DNA from: JAIQFF01 sp963788505
GTDB taxonomy: Bacteria > Acidobacteriota > Terriglobia > Terriglobales > Acidobacteriaceae
Assembly (NCBI GenBank): GCA_963788505.1
Contig: CAWBGY010000009.1
Coordinates: 434,001-498,000, forward strand
DNA: 64,000 nt
Direction of reading: 5' to 3'
Of the stretch, positions 33,723 to 42,653 are shown piece after piece. Made by a program: the position numbers and the translations under genes. Every line of letters begins with the position of its first letter. Position 1 is the first letter of the stretch. The notes under the pieces were generated by a model. The model saw only the letters and a list, made by a program, of their open reading frames with translations. It was not told the origin of the DNA and ran no database searches.

Positions 33723-34718
33723 ATGAAAATGTCACGTGGACGGCAAGTCGCGTTGTTCGGGGTCTCACTGTTGCTGCTGGTCGCGGTCGGAGCGCTCGGC
33801 ACCTGGTATGCGCCGGTCTTCGGCGAGGCCGGGCTGCGCGTGCAGCGCTACCTCACACAGCCGCTGTTCCGCATGGGAGGACTGCCGATCACGATGGTCT
33901 TTCTACTCAAAACCGCGAGCTTTCTCTGCGTCCTGGTCCTCTTCTCTCATTTTACGATGCAATTCCTGCAGAAGAGAGTTCTCACCCATACGGCTCTGGA
34001 AGTGGGGCAGCAGTACGCGATCGCGAAAGTGATCTCGTATTTACTGTTTGCTCTCGGGCTGATTGTCGGTCTGCAATCTCTGGGTCTGAATCTTAGCAGC
34101 CTGGTGGTGGTTGGCGGCGCGCTGGGGATCGGCGTGGGCCTGGGCCTGCAGGCCATCGTGAGCAATTTTGTCGCCGGCCTGATTCTGCTGCTGGAGCAGC
34201 CCATCAAACTGGGAGACCGCATTGAGGTTGGCAATACCTATGGCGACGTGGTCCGATTGCGGGGGCGCAGTACCTGGATCCGTACCAATGACAATCTGGT
34301 CATTATCGTTCCCAACTCCGAGTTCATCGACCAGCGGGTGACGAATTGGACGGCAAATGACCGGCGAGTCCGCATCGCACTTCCCGTGGGGGTTTCCTAT
34401 AACAGCAATCCCAAAGTCGTCCGGGAAGTCATCCTCGCCATCGCGCAAAGCCACCCGGACGTTCTCGCCGACCCCGAGCCCGAAGTGATCTTTCTCGATT
34501 TCGGGGACAGTTCGCTTGACTTCGAGCTTCGGGTCTGGACAATCCAGCAAGTGCAGACTCCAGCCCGGCTGAAGAGCGATCTTTATTTTGCGCTCTTTGA
34601 CGCCTTCCGGGAGCGCGGCATCGAGATTCCATTTCCGCAGCGTGACCTGCACGTCCGGTCGATTTCCGAGCCGTTCTCGTCGGCCCTGGTCTCGGGAGGG
34701 CGGCCTTCGCCGGTGTAG
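33723..34718 (+). CDS. Mechanosensitive ion channel, MscS family (3)
   Basis: 331 residues. Three N-terminal helices precede the conserved pore and beta domain: NLSSLVVVGGALGIGVGLGL, QAIVSNFVAGLILLLEQPIK, GDRIEVGNTYGDVV and IVPNSEFIDQRVTNWT. Typical MscS length. It is followed 38 bases later by the antiporter, and the three plus-strand genes 33723-38430 may form an operon. It is the third MscS-type gene within 7 kb. Confidence 0.9.
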   Translation: MKMSRGRQVALFGVSLLLLVAVGALGTWYAPVFGEAGLRVQRYLTQPLFRMGGLPITMVFLLKTASFLCVLVLFSHFTMQFLQKRVLTHTALEVGQQYAIAKVISYLLFALGLIVGLQSLGLNLSSLVVVGGALGIGVGLGLQAIVSNFVAGLILLLEQPIKLGDRIEVGNTYGDVVRLRGRSTWIRTNDNLVIIVPNSEFIDQRVTNWTANDRRVRIALPVGVSYNSNPKVVREVILAIAQSHPDVLADPEPEVIFLDFGDSSLDFELRVWTIQQVQTPARLKSDLYFALFDAFRERGIEIPFPQRDLHVRSISEPFSSALVSGGRPSPV

Positions 34719-34756
34719 TCTTCGGCGGGAAGAAAGAATCGAGGGGACACTGACCC

Positions 34757-36346
34757 ATGACGCCGATTTCCACCGTCGAATTCCTGATATGGCTGCTGAT
34801 TGCAGCCTCCATCATTGCTGTCATTGCCGCGCGTCTGCGGGTCCCGTACACCGTCGCGCTGGTTTTGGGCGGACTGGCCCTCGGATCGTTCCATCTGCCC
34901 ATCGTGCAAAGCCTCTTCTCTCATCCGCCCGACTGGTTAACGCCCGAAGTGAGCTTGATTATTTTTCTTCCCGCTCTTTTGTTCGAGGGTAGTTTGAAGA
35001 TTCAGCTCCGGCAATTGCGGGAGAGTCTGGTTCCGATTTGCTTGCTGGCTACATTCGGAGTGTTAGCCGCAACTCTGATTTCCGGCTTCGCGTTGCACTG
35101 GGCTCTCGGAATCCCCGTCCTGATTGCCTTGGTGTTTGGTGCGATCGTTGCCGCGACCGACCCCATCTCCGTGCTGGCCATCTTCAAGGACATGGCGGTT
35201 GATAAAAGGCTCACAATCATCGTGGAAGGAGAAAGCCTCTTTAACGATGGAACGGCGGTTGTGCTGTACGGAATTCTCTTTGCGGCGGTCGCCAGTTCTC
35301 ACTTCGCCATCGTGGCCGGCCTTCGCGCTTTTGTGGTCGAGGTGATGGGCGGCGCCGCCGTGGGAGTGATCTCAGGTTACGCCCTCAGCAAGCTCACCCA
35401 GAGAATCGATGATCCCGAAATCGAGATCACTCTTACCACCATCCTCGCCTACGGGGCTTATCTTCTTGCCCAGTCACTGCACCTGTCCGGAGTGATTGCT
35501 ACCGTGGCCGCGGGATTGATGATCGGCAATTTTGGCGTGCGCGCCGGGATGAGTTCGCGCACCCGCATCTCTCTGTGGTCATTCTGGGAGTATGCCTCAT
35601 TTTTGATCAATTCGATCCTCTTCCTGCTCATCGGACTTCAGGTGCGTCTCGGCGATTTGTATCGTACCTGGAGCGCTGTGTTGCTGACTGTGGCGGCCGT
35701 TCTAGGGGGGCGAGCACTCGTGGTGTACGGAATCGTTCCCATCAGTAATCTCTTCTCCTCGCCCAAGATTTCTTTGCGCTGGCAGCACGTGATGGTTTGG
35801 GGAGGAATGCGCGGGGCGCTCTCCCTTGCTCTGGTTTTGAGCCTGGGGCGAAACTTTCCTTACCGGGACCAGCTCTTGACCATGACTTTCGGAGTTGTCG
35901 CATTTACGATCGTCTTGCAAGGCATCACATTAAAGCCGCTTATCCGCCTGCTTGGGATTGGGAAGACTGATGAAGATGATTATTCACGCGCGCGCGTCCG
36001 GCAGATCGCAATTGCATCTTCTCTTTCCGAATTGGAAGACATGGCGCGCAAACAGCTGATTTCACGCCCGGTACACCAGCAGTTACGCAGTGACCTTGAG
36101 GCTAGAAGTGAAGATGCAAACCGGGCAGTGGAGGCTATTTTCGGAGAAGACCAGGGGCGCCTCGCAGAAGAGCTTAACATCGCGCGGTCGCGATTGATCG
36201 TAGCGGAAAAGAGCGCGATCGAGCAGGCCCTGCATGATGGGCTCATAACCGCGGGCACCGCTTCCAAGATGATCGAGGAAGCTGATCGATACTACGAAAA
36301 ACAGAATGATGCTCCCAAAGAGTCGGTTGTGGCCGAACAACATTAG
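34757..36346 (+). CDS. CPA1-family Na+(K+)/H+ antiporter
   Basis: 529 residues with about 12 helices and a cytoplasmic C-terminus of about 120 residues. The ion-binding core is clear: GAIVAATDPISVLAIF and VEGESLFNDGTAVVLY (the ND pair), then VWGGMRGALSLALVLSLG. It exchanges cytoplasmic Na+ or K+ for protons at the inner membrane. The charged C-terminal tail (ELEDMARKQLISRPVHQQL onward) may regulate activity. It lies between an MscS channel and an APC permease. Confidence 0.92.
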   Translation: MTPISTVEFLIWLLIAASIIAVIAARLRVPYTVALVLGGLALGSFHLPIVQSLFSHPPDWLTPEVSLIIFLPALLFEGSLKIQLRQLRESLVPICLLATFGVLAATLISGFALHWALGIPVLIALVFGAIVAATDPISVLAIFKDMAVDKRLTIIVEGESLFNDGTAVVLYGILFAAVASSHFAIVAGLRAFVVEVMGGAAVGVISGYALSKLTQRIDDPEIEITLTTILAYGAYLLAQSLHLSGVIATVAAGLMIGNFGVRAGMSSRTRISLWSFWEYASFLINSILFLLIGLQVRLGDLYRTWSAVLLTVAAVLGGRALVVYGIVPISNLFSSPKISLRWQHVMVWGGMRGALSLALVLSLGRNFPYRDQLLTMTFGVVAFTIVLQGITLKPLIRLLGIGKTDEDDYSRARVRQIAIASSLSELEDMARKQLISRPVHQQLRSDLEARSEDANRAVEAIFGEDQGRLAEELNIARSRLIVAEKSAIEQALHDGLITAGTASKMIEEADRYYEKQNDAPKESVVAEQH

Positions 36347-36465
36347 AAGGGAAGGGGTGGGGATGGTAGGAGCAAACTACCCGCAACGGCCTCCGGCGAT
36401 CTCGATGATTGCTGACAGACCCTCTTCCAGGACAGAGCCTATGGAGTATCTCGTGTGGGAAGAGC

Positions 36466-38430
36466 ATGAGACCGTCTGACCGCACTGTTCCGAATTTGCC
36501 GGCGCGGCGCACCGAGTTGCCACAAAGCGCGCTGGGCAGACTGCTCCTCCGCGGTAAGCGGTTGGATGAGCCGGACACTGGCGAAGGCGCCCACCCGTGG
36601 TATCTGGTGCTATGGCTGACCGGCGTGGACTACTTTTCCACTCTGGGATATCAGCCTGGAATTGCGCTGCTCGCGGTAGGAATCCTTTCCCTTCCGGCAA
36701 CAGGGATTTTGATTTTGGTCACCCTGCTGGGCGCGGTTCCCGTTTATGCGGAAGTTGCCAGCCGCTCGTACGCGGGACAGGGATCGATCGCGTTGCTCGA
36801 AAATCTGTTCTCTGGCTGGAAGAGCAAGATCTTTGTGCTGATCCTGCTCGGTTTTGCGGGAACCGACTTTGTCATTACCATGACTCTCTCCGCGGCCGAT
36901 GCTGCCCGGCATGCGATTGCGAATCCCGTGCTGGAACCCTACATCGGGAATGCCCAGGTTGTGGTAACGCTCGTACTACTGTTGTTCCTCGCGGGTGTGT
37001 TTCTGCTCGGGTTTCACGAAGCGATCGGCCTCGCTGCGGCAGTGGCCATCCCATACATCGCGTTGAACGCGTTCGTCCTGATCTGGGGACTTCGGCTTGT
37101 CGTCCTGCAGCCGCAACTGTTTGCCCACTGGTACTGGAGTTTGCGTTCGTTTGGGGACTGGACGGCCATTTTTGTGGCATCCGCAATCGTGTTTCCCAAG
37201 CTTGCTCTGGGGTTGAGCGGGTTCGAAACCGGCGTATCGGTCATGCCGTTCGTGTCCGGGGACGATGACGAACCGAGGGGAGCACCACCGCAGGGCAGGA
37301 TTCGCGCCACCAGGAAACTCTTGCTGACGGCCGCTCTCATCATGAGCATCATGCTGTTGATGTCAAGTCTGGTTTCGACACTGCTCATCCCCGAGAGCGC
37401 TTACCGCGCTGGAGGCCCTGCCGATGGCCGGGCCATCGCGTATCTGGCTCACCAGCTTCTGGGCAATGTGTTCGGCAGCATCTATGACCTTTCCACGATT
37501 CTCGTGCTCTGGTTTGCTGGTGCCTCGGCCATGACCGGTTTATTGAGTCTCATTCCGCGCTACCTCCCCCGTTTTGGAATGGCTCCTCGCTGGGTGGCAT
37601 ATCGCCGCCCATTGGTTTTGCTGCTACTGGCGATCGATGTCCTGATCACTCTCGTGTTCCGTGCCAATGTGGAGAGGCAAGGCAGCGCGTATGCCACCGG
37701 CGTCCTGGTGCTGATGTTGTCCGCAGCCGTGGCAGTTGCGCTGGCATTGTGGCGCGAATGCACGCTGAAACAACCCAGGAAGCTCTTGCTGGCCGCCTAT
37801 TTTGGCCTGATCACCCTCGTCTTTGCCTATACCTTGGTAGCCAATGTTGTGGAACGGCCCGCAGGGGTAATCATCGCCGGAATCTTCATCGTGGTGCTGC
37901 TGTCGTTCAGCGCGATCAGCCGCTACTTTCGGGCCACTGAAATGCGCGTCGCCGACCTTAAATTTGTGGATGACGCCTCGGCCCGGCTTTGGGACTCCAT
38001 CCAGGGTAAAAAGGTGAATCTCGTTCCGCATCATGCGGACGACGCTGCCTACCGTGCGGAATTGCTTCATAAGATTGAGGAGAATTTCAACGTCGATGGC
38101 CCCCTGGCGTTTCTTCATGTGAATCTTCTGGACAATCGAAGTGAGTTCCTCTCGTCTTTGCGCGTCCGAGTTGTCTCCGAAGGGCACAATTTTCTAGTGG
38201 AGGTGTGGGGAGCCGTCGCGATTGCAAATTCGATTGCATACGTCAGTGAACTGCTGGACCCGAAGACTATTGTCTTGGGGCTCACCCGGCGCAACCTGAT
38301 GCAACAGTCGTTGGCCTACGCCCTGTGGGGAGAAGGCGAGATCGGCTTGACGGTGTATTCGATTCTGGTGAGATATTGGGAATTCACCAAGCGAGACTCA
38401 GGTCTTCCGCGCATTCTGCTCATGAGCTGA
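36466..38430 (+). CDS. APC superfamily amino acid permease with C-terminal cytoplasmic domain
   Basis: 654 residues. About 12 helices begin with LWLTGVDYFSTLGYQPGIAL, whose glycine-rich helix 1 is typical of APC transporters, and GLSGFETGVSVMPFV follows at about residue 245. An extra cytoplasmic domain of about 150 residues (from RVADLKFVDDASARLW) ends the protein. ATG 36466 has GGGAAGAG upstream; an earlier TTG is less likely. The substrate is unknown; compatible solutes or potassium-linked amino acids would fit the osmotic context. Its 3' end overlaps the phosphatase gene tail-to-tail by 33 bases. Confidence 0.85.
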   Translation: MRPSDRTVPNLPARRTELPQSALGRLLLRGKRLDEPDTGEGAHPWYLVLWLTGVDYFSTLGYQPGIALLAVGILSLPATGILILVTLLGAVPVYAEVASRSYAGQGSIALLENLFSGWKSKIFVLILLGFAGTDFVITMTLSAADAARHAIANPVLEPYIGNAQVVVTLVLLLFLAGVFLLGFHEAIGLAAAVAIPYIALNAFVLIWGLRLVVLQPQLFAHWYWSLRSFGDWTAIFVASAIVFPKLALGLSGFETGVSVMPFVSGDDDEPRGAPPQGRIRATRKLLLTAALIMSIMLLMSSLVSTLLIPESAYRAGGPADGRAIAYLAHQLLGNVFGSIYDLSTILVLWFAGASAMTGLLSLIPRYLPRFGMAPRWVAYRRPLVLLLLAIDVLITLVFRANVERQGSAYATGVLVLMLSAAVAVALALWRECTLKQPRKLLLAAYFGLITLVFAYTLVANVVERPAGVIIAGIFIVVLLSFSAISRYFRATEMRVADLKFVDDASARLWDSIQGKKVNLVPHHADDAAYRAELLHKIEENFNVDGPLAFLHVNLLDNRSEFLSSLRVRVVSEGHNFLVEVWGAVAIANSIAYVSELLDPKTIVLGLTRRNLMQQSLAYALWGEGEIGLTVYSILVRYWEFTKRDSGLPRILLMS

Positions 38431-39312
38431 TCGGGCCGGCCTTGGGCCGGTTGCGTCCAGTTTTGTGCCCAGCACCGGACCCGATGAGTGCTCGATTCTC
38501 TCCGCTCTACCGCGGTAACGAAGCAGTGCCAGGGCTGTGATGTCGTCGTGGGTCGGCGCGGTGTCCATGAATTGCTCAGCGGCCTGGAGGATGGCCAGGC
38601 ACAAATCCTGGGCGGTTTGGGCGGTGGCCCGCTGAAGACTTTTCTTCGTGCCCTCCAGACCGAATTCTTCATCGTTGTACTCGGCCTCCACAATGCCGCG
38701 GGAAACAATCAAGAGCACCGCGCCTGGCCCCAGGGCACAAGTTGAGGCGCTGTGGGTGGAATGAGAGAAAATGCCGAGCGGCAGGCCGCTGGCCTCCAGT
38801 TGCGTGATTCCGGAATCGTCGCGCAGCAGTCCGGGAGTGTGGCCGGCGTTGGTGTAACAGACCGTGCCCAGGTCCTCGTTGTAGCAACCAATAAAAGCCG
38901 GACAGCTGCGAATGCCCCCGGCAACCCGCAGGATGGTAAGGTTGACTTCATGGGTCAGGCCAACCATCGCCTCGGCTTCGTTCAAGTTCTGCCCGGCAAA
39001 CAGCTTGGGTGCAACAGTCCGAAAGGTGTTCTGCGCGGCGACCAGAATGGCGCGCGTGTCGTCCCTGCGGCCAGCCACGTCGAACAGACCGAACAGCACG
39101 CGAGACGGGCCCACGCGCAGGAATTCATAGAAATCACCCGCCACGCGCTGGTTATGGTACACGGCGGCGACCTCGGCCCGGCGCAGTACCGGTACGTCGG
39201 AGTGTCGCGGGTCCTTAAGGGGTAAGGTCGCTTCCCGGCGCGCGAACAGCAAACGCACGAAATCCGCCGGCGGTAGAGCTAGCGCGCGAAAGAGCTTGGT
39301 TGCACGTGTCAT
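38398..39312 (-). CDS. PP2C/SpoIIE family protein phosphatase
   Basis: 304 residues. The phosphatase domain is seen from VAAVYHNQRVAGDFYEFLRV through VLFGLFDVAGRRDD, TVCYTNAGHTPGLLRDD and PTHDDITALAL. The metal-binding aspartates in AGDFY and THDD are present. No N-terminal sensor domain (GAF, PAS) or membrane segment is visible. Such stand-alone phosphatases usually control anti-sigma-factor antagonists in general stress responses, but no such partner is adjacent. Start 39312 avoids 20 unlikely upstream residues. Confidence 0.87.
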   Translation of the reverse strand: MTRATKLFRALALPPADFVRLLFARREATLPLKDPRHSDVPVLRRAEVAAVYHNQRVAGDFYEFLRVGPSRVLFGLFDVAGRRDDTRAILVAAQNTFRTVAPKLFAGQNLNEAEAMVGLTHEVNLTILRVAGGIRSCPAFIGCYNEDLGTVCYTNAGHTPGLLRDDSGITQLEASGLPLGIFSHSTHSASTCALGPGAVLLIVSRGIVEAEYNDEEFGLEGTKKSLQRATAQTAQDLCLAILQAAEQFMDTAPTHDDITALALLRYRGRAERIEHSSGPVLGTKLDATGPRPARSAHEQNARKT

Positions 39313-40221
39313 AGCGCAGTCCCCGGTTTTGTCCTTGCCCGGGCTTTCGGGCAGGGACCATGCGGGGTGCATACTTCTCCCGCATGCGAGGAGTTGCCTC
39401 CAAGAACCTGATCGGCACTTCTCCCTGTGAGCGTTAGGGGCGAGGGCTGGCTCATCCGCAGTGCTAGGGTTGGCTCAATATACCGAGGTCGTTTGCTGGC
39501 CGTGCATTCCCTCGCCGGGCGTCGGTAAACCGACTCTTGGATGTCTTTCAACCTCGAAGCTTTTTCCGATGACACAATTACGCCCGTGGTCCTGGCTTGA
39601 GGCCCTACATGCAAGATGCTGGGAGATGTGGGGCCTCCAGCCTCTAAGGCTCTTCGCCAACCTCTGGACCACGGTTCCGTTGCCTGTCCTGAGTTGACTT
39701 CCCCTAAAGCGAAGGTTCGTGCTTCCCTGTAGCCTGCTAGTGCCGCATGGCTGGCACTACCGAGCCATTTACCTCAGGCGAGAGGAAATTTAAGCTGCGG
39801 TTGAGCAGTTCTGGGGGAGGGCTGTTCGACGGGCGTCCCGAGACTCAAACCTGGGTCTGGGGCGCCTTCGTTTTTATCCCCAGATACGTGGCGGACCAGA
39901 GCGATTCCGGATGGTCACGTAGCCTGGGAGCCTGGCTGAGATTATCCCCGCCAACCTGCAAAACCACTAGGGCAGTGTCCCTTTAAATGTGCAAATCCCA
40001 AAGCTGGTACCCGTCATGCTGAAACAGCTGGCCGGTTGGAGTTCGAATTGGGCCTGGGACTAAGTGGCACCATCCACGCGGGTTACGAGTTCCTGGCGTC
40101 GGGGAAGAAATCCTCGACGCGTCGGCCGGCTGACGGTCAAATAAAATAGACCTTCGCTTCCACAAGCTTTCCACAGGATGTGGAAACGGAGTTGTAGTCA
40201 AATTTGGCCGCGCGGAATCCC
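39313..40221. other. Long non-coding gap between the phosphatase and dnaB genes
   Basis: About 900 bases with no credible gene on either strand. Short frames here lack coding character. 40157-40176 is an inverted repeat (TTTCCACA / TGTGGAAA) just beyond the dnaB stop that could act as a weak terminator. It may hold decayed sequence or an unrecognised RNA. Confidence 0.5.
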
Positions 40222-41589
40222 TTATTCCGGTGACCCCATGCCGTCCTGGGCCATGGACTCAAAGCGGGTAGACCGCTTGACGAAAGCCAGCTTGATTCGG
40301 CCGGTGGGGCCATTGCGCTGCTTGGCAATAATGATCTCGGCAATGCCGTCCAGCTCGGGCTCGTCGGGCTTGTAGACTTCTTCCCGGAAGATGAACGCGA
40401 CCACGTCCGCGTCCTGCTCGATCGACCCCGATTCCCGCAGGTCTGCGAGTTGGGGACGGTGGTCGCCGCCCCGGCTTTCCGGTGCGCGGCTCAACTGGGA
40501 AAGCGCCACCACCGGCACCTTGAGTTCCTTGGCCAGGCCCTTCAGGCCGCGCGAGATGGCGGACACTTCCTGGGTGCGGTTCTCATAGCGCCTGCCCCCG
40601 CCCGACATGAGCTGCAGGTAGTCCACGATAATCAGATCGAGCCTGCCTTGGGACTGTTGCAGGCGCCGTGACTTGGCACGCATTTCGCTGAGGCTGATGC
40701 CCGGCGTGTCATCGATGAAAATGGGTGCGTGCGCCAGTTGCTCCATGGCGTGGACGACTTTGTCCATATCGTCGCGCCAGAGCGAACCGGTGCGCATCTT
40801 GTGCGAGTCCACCCGGGCCTTCGAACACAGCAGCCGCAGCAGCAACGCCTCTCGCGACATTTCCAGCGAGAACATGCCAACCACTTTCTGGTCCTCGATC
40901 GATGCATTCTCGGCAATGTTCATGGCGAAGGCGGTCTTCCCCATGGAAGGCCGGGCGGCGATGATGATCAGGTCGGAGCGCTGCAGGCCGCTGGTCATCT
41001 CGTCGAGATCCGTGTAATGCGTGGCCAGTCCGGTGATGCGCTGGCCGCGCTGCAGCAGCGCATCCACCGAGCCGAAAGACTCCTTGACGATTTCCTGCAC
41101 GCCCATGAACCCGCGCCCGATGCGTTTCTCGGAAAGCTGCATGATGGCGGCTTCGGCATCGTTGAGAACTTCTTCAGCGGGATCGCTCTGGTCGGCGGCG
41201 CGGGCAATGGCGGAATTGGCGGCGTGGATGAGTCCACGCAGCAGCGCCTTGTCGCGAACAATCTTGATGTAGTGCTCGATGCTGGGCCGGTCTGGCACTC
41301 CATCCACCAGGCCGGAGATGTAGCCCACATCGCCGATGGCCTCGAGTTCCTTGTGGCGGTCGAACTCCTCGACCAGGGTGATCATGTCGATCGGCCGGGA
41401 AGACTCGGCCAGGTCCATCATGCGGGTATAAATGCGGCGATGGGAGTCGAGCGAAAAGTCTTCCGGCTTGAGGTGTTCTGCGGCTTGATTGTAGGAAAAA
41501 TTGTCCAGCAGGATGGCGCCGAGAATGGAACGCTCGGCTTCAACATTGGCCGGCAGGCTGTGCGCGAGACTGTAGTCGGTAGTTGCCAA
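40222..41589 (-). CDS. dnaB: Replicative DNA helicase DnaB
   Basis: 455 residues. The N-terminal domain (LPANVEAERSILGAILLDN) binds primase. The RecA-like motor has Walker A ARPSMGKTAFAMNIA, Walker B LDLIIVDYLQLM and the signature LSQLSRAPESR followed by DLRESGSIEQDADVV. It unwinds DNA at the replication fork as a hexamer. No intein or insertion. It lies near dnaG and rpoD, though not in the same operon. Confidence 0.96.
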   Translation of the reverse strand: MATTDYSLAHSLPANVEAERSILGAILLDNFSYNQAAEHLKPEDFSLDSHRRIYTRMMDLAESSRPIDMITLVEEFDRHKELEAIGDVGYISGLVDGVPDRPSIEHYIKIVRDKALLRGLIHAANSAIARAADQSDPAEEVLNDAEAAIMQLSEKRIGRGFMGVQEIVKESFGSVDALLQRGQRITGLATHYTDLDEMTSGLQRSDLIIIAARPSMGKTAFAMNIAENASIEDQKVVGMFSLEMSREALLLRLLCSKARVDSHKMRTGSLWRDDMDKVVHAMEQLAHAPIFIDDTPGISLSEMRAKSRRLQQSQGRLDLIIVDYLQLMSGGGRRYENRTQEVSAISRGLKGLAKELKVPVVALSQLSRAPESRGGDHRPQLADLRESGSIEQDADVVAFIFREEVYKPDEPELDGIAEIIIAKQRNGPTGRIKLAFVKRSTRFESMAQDGMGSPE

Positions 41590-41753
41590 GGTCGTGTTAT
41601 CTGAAAATAAAATCAGCTTTGCAGCGCCTGGGCGATACTAGCCTTGAGGCGCTTGTGGACGTCGCGCGGCGTCTTCGGAAAACTGGAAACGAAAAGATTT
41701 TTTTCGGCCGCATACGTGCTAATGTCCTGTCCCGGAAATTCGTTGAATTGACA

Positions 41754-41803
41754 TTGTCATCCCGACCGGAGCGGAGCGAAGCGAGCGCAGCGGAGGGACC
41801 TGC
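41754..41803 (+). repeat. Palindromic-family element, GC-rich variant
   Basis: Starts TTGTCATCCCGA and ends GGAGGGACC, the outer ends of the CATCCCGAGCG / GTCGAGGGACC subfamily. The inside is a run of GAGCG-type words instead of a clean hairpin. Confidence 0.7.
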
Positions 41804-42003
41804 TGTTTCAGCCAACTGGACCAGCGCTGCTCACATTTCGATATTCCATGTATTTCTGGGACAGCACACTAGGTCAGTATAGGAGAACAAAAAGCGAATT
41901 TTCAAGCGTCAATTTACCAGCAGCCCTTGGGGTGATAATGATAGATCTGGCTTCGAATCTGTGTGAATCCGCGAAAATCCGTGGCAAAGAAGTGCAAAAT
42001 AAA

Positions 42004-42036
42004 ATGCGGCCCAGGCCAGCCACCTGGGCCGCATTG
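42004..42036 (-). terminator. Rho-independent terminator on the minus strand
   Basis: A perfect 13-base stem (AATGCGGCCCAGG with CCTGGGCCGCATT) and 7-base loop, followed on the minus strand by TTTATTTT. It is about 550 bases beyond the rpoD terminator with no gene between, so its transcript is unidentified. Confidence 0.8.
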
Positions 42037-42583
42037 CTCGTGAGTGCGACGCCAACAGGTTTCACCGCGTTAAGCGGCAAAATGTGAACTCAGGCAACCG
42101 CATCCCCGAAGGAACGCACGTTTTACTGGAACACCCTGCAGGCAATCAATCCGCAAACTCTAGATTTGCAGATATTGCCCCGCGGCGACTGCGAGAGCGG
42201 GCGGCGTCAGTCCAGCTTTTTAGGGAAGGACTCTCTGAGGAGGCCGCAACGCCCGAGTTTCCCGAAACGCGCCGAAACGCATTTTTGAAAACCCTCCCGG
42301 TGGTTCACCCTCGAGAACCGCCGGTCACCGCCAACTCGGTCACAGTCGCAAACAGGATCAATGCAGCTCACGTTTGCACTGTGAGCACTCTGCGCGAATG
42401 CGGAATCATGCGCAATGGAAAATTGAGCCTCAGTTGTGCGAAAACTGTGGAGGATGAGACTTCCTTGTGGAAAGGGAAGGAAAACGCGGAGAAAATCTGG
42501 GCCACGGATTGCCCGGATGAACACGGATAAATCTTTTTTGTCTTGTCAGGGAGGCTCCGCGGCTTTGTCCATCTTCTACATTG

Positions 42584-42616
42584 CAGAAAACAAAAGGCAC
42601 GGCCGAAGCCGTGCCC
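42584..42616 (-). terminator. Rho-independent terminator of rpoD
   Basis: On the minus strand GGCACGGC, loop TTCG, GCCGTGCC, then TTTTGTTTTC. The UUCG tetraloop makes this a very stable hairpin, 38 bases after the rpoD stop. Confidence 0.93.
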
Positions 42617-42653
42617 TTTATCTGTGAGATCCGTGAAAATCCGTGGCTAGGTT

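Larger units (their letters stand above)
41590..42653. other. Non-coding region between dnaB and rpoD
   Basis: About 1060 bases without a credible gene. It holds a palindromic-family element (41754), two minus-strand terminators (42004 and 42584) and copies of the AAATCCGTGG motif (around 41958, 42495 and 42630). The stretch between the two terminators could encode a small RNA on the minus strand. Confidence 0.55.

Noticed and set aside
40157..40176. Pair of DnaA-box-like words (TTTCCACA / TGTGGAAA) near dnaB
   Set aside because: Two mismatches from the DnaA box consensus, only one inverted pair and no AT-rich unwinding region; more likely a hairpin after dnaB.
42207..42524. 105-residue minus-strand frame between the two terminators downstream of rpoD
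   Set aside because: No ribosome-binding site, no domain, overlaps intergenic repeat words; a non-coding transcript is more plausible.
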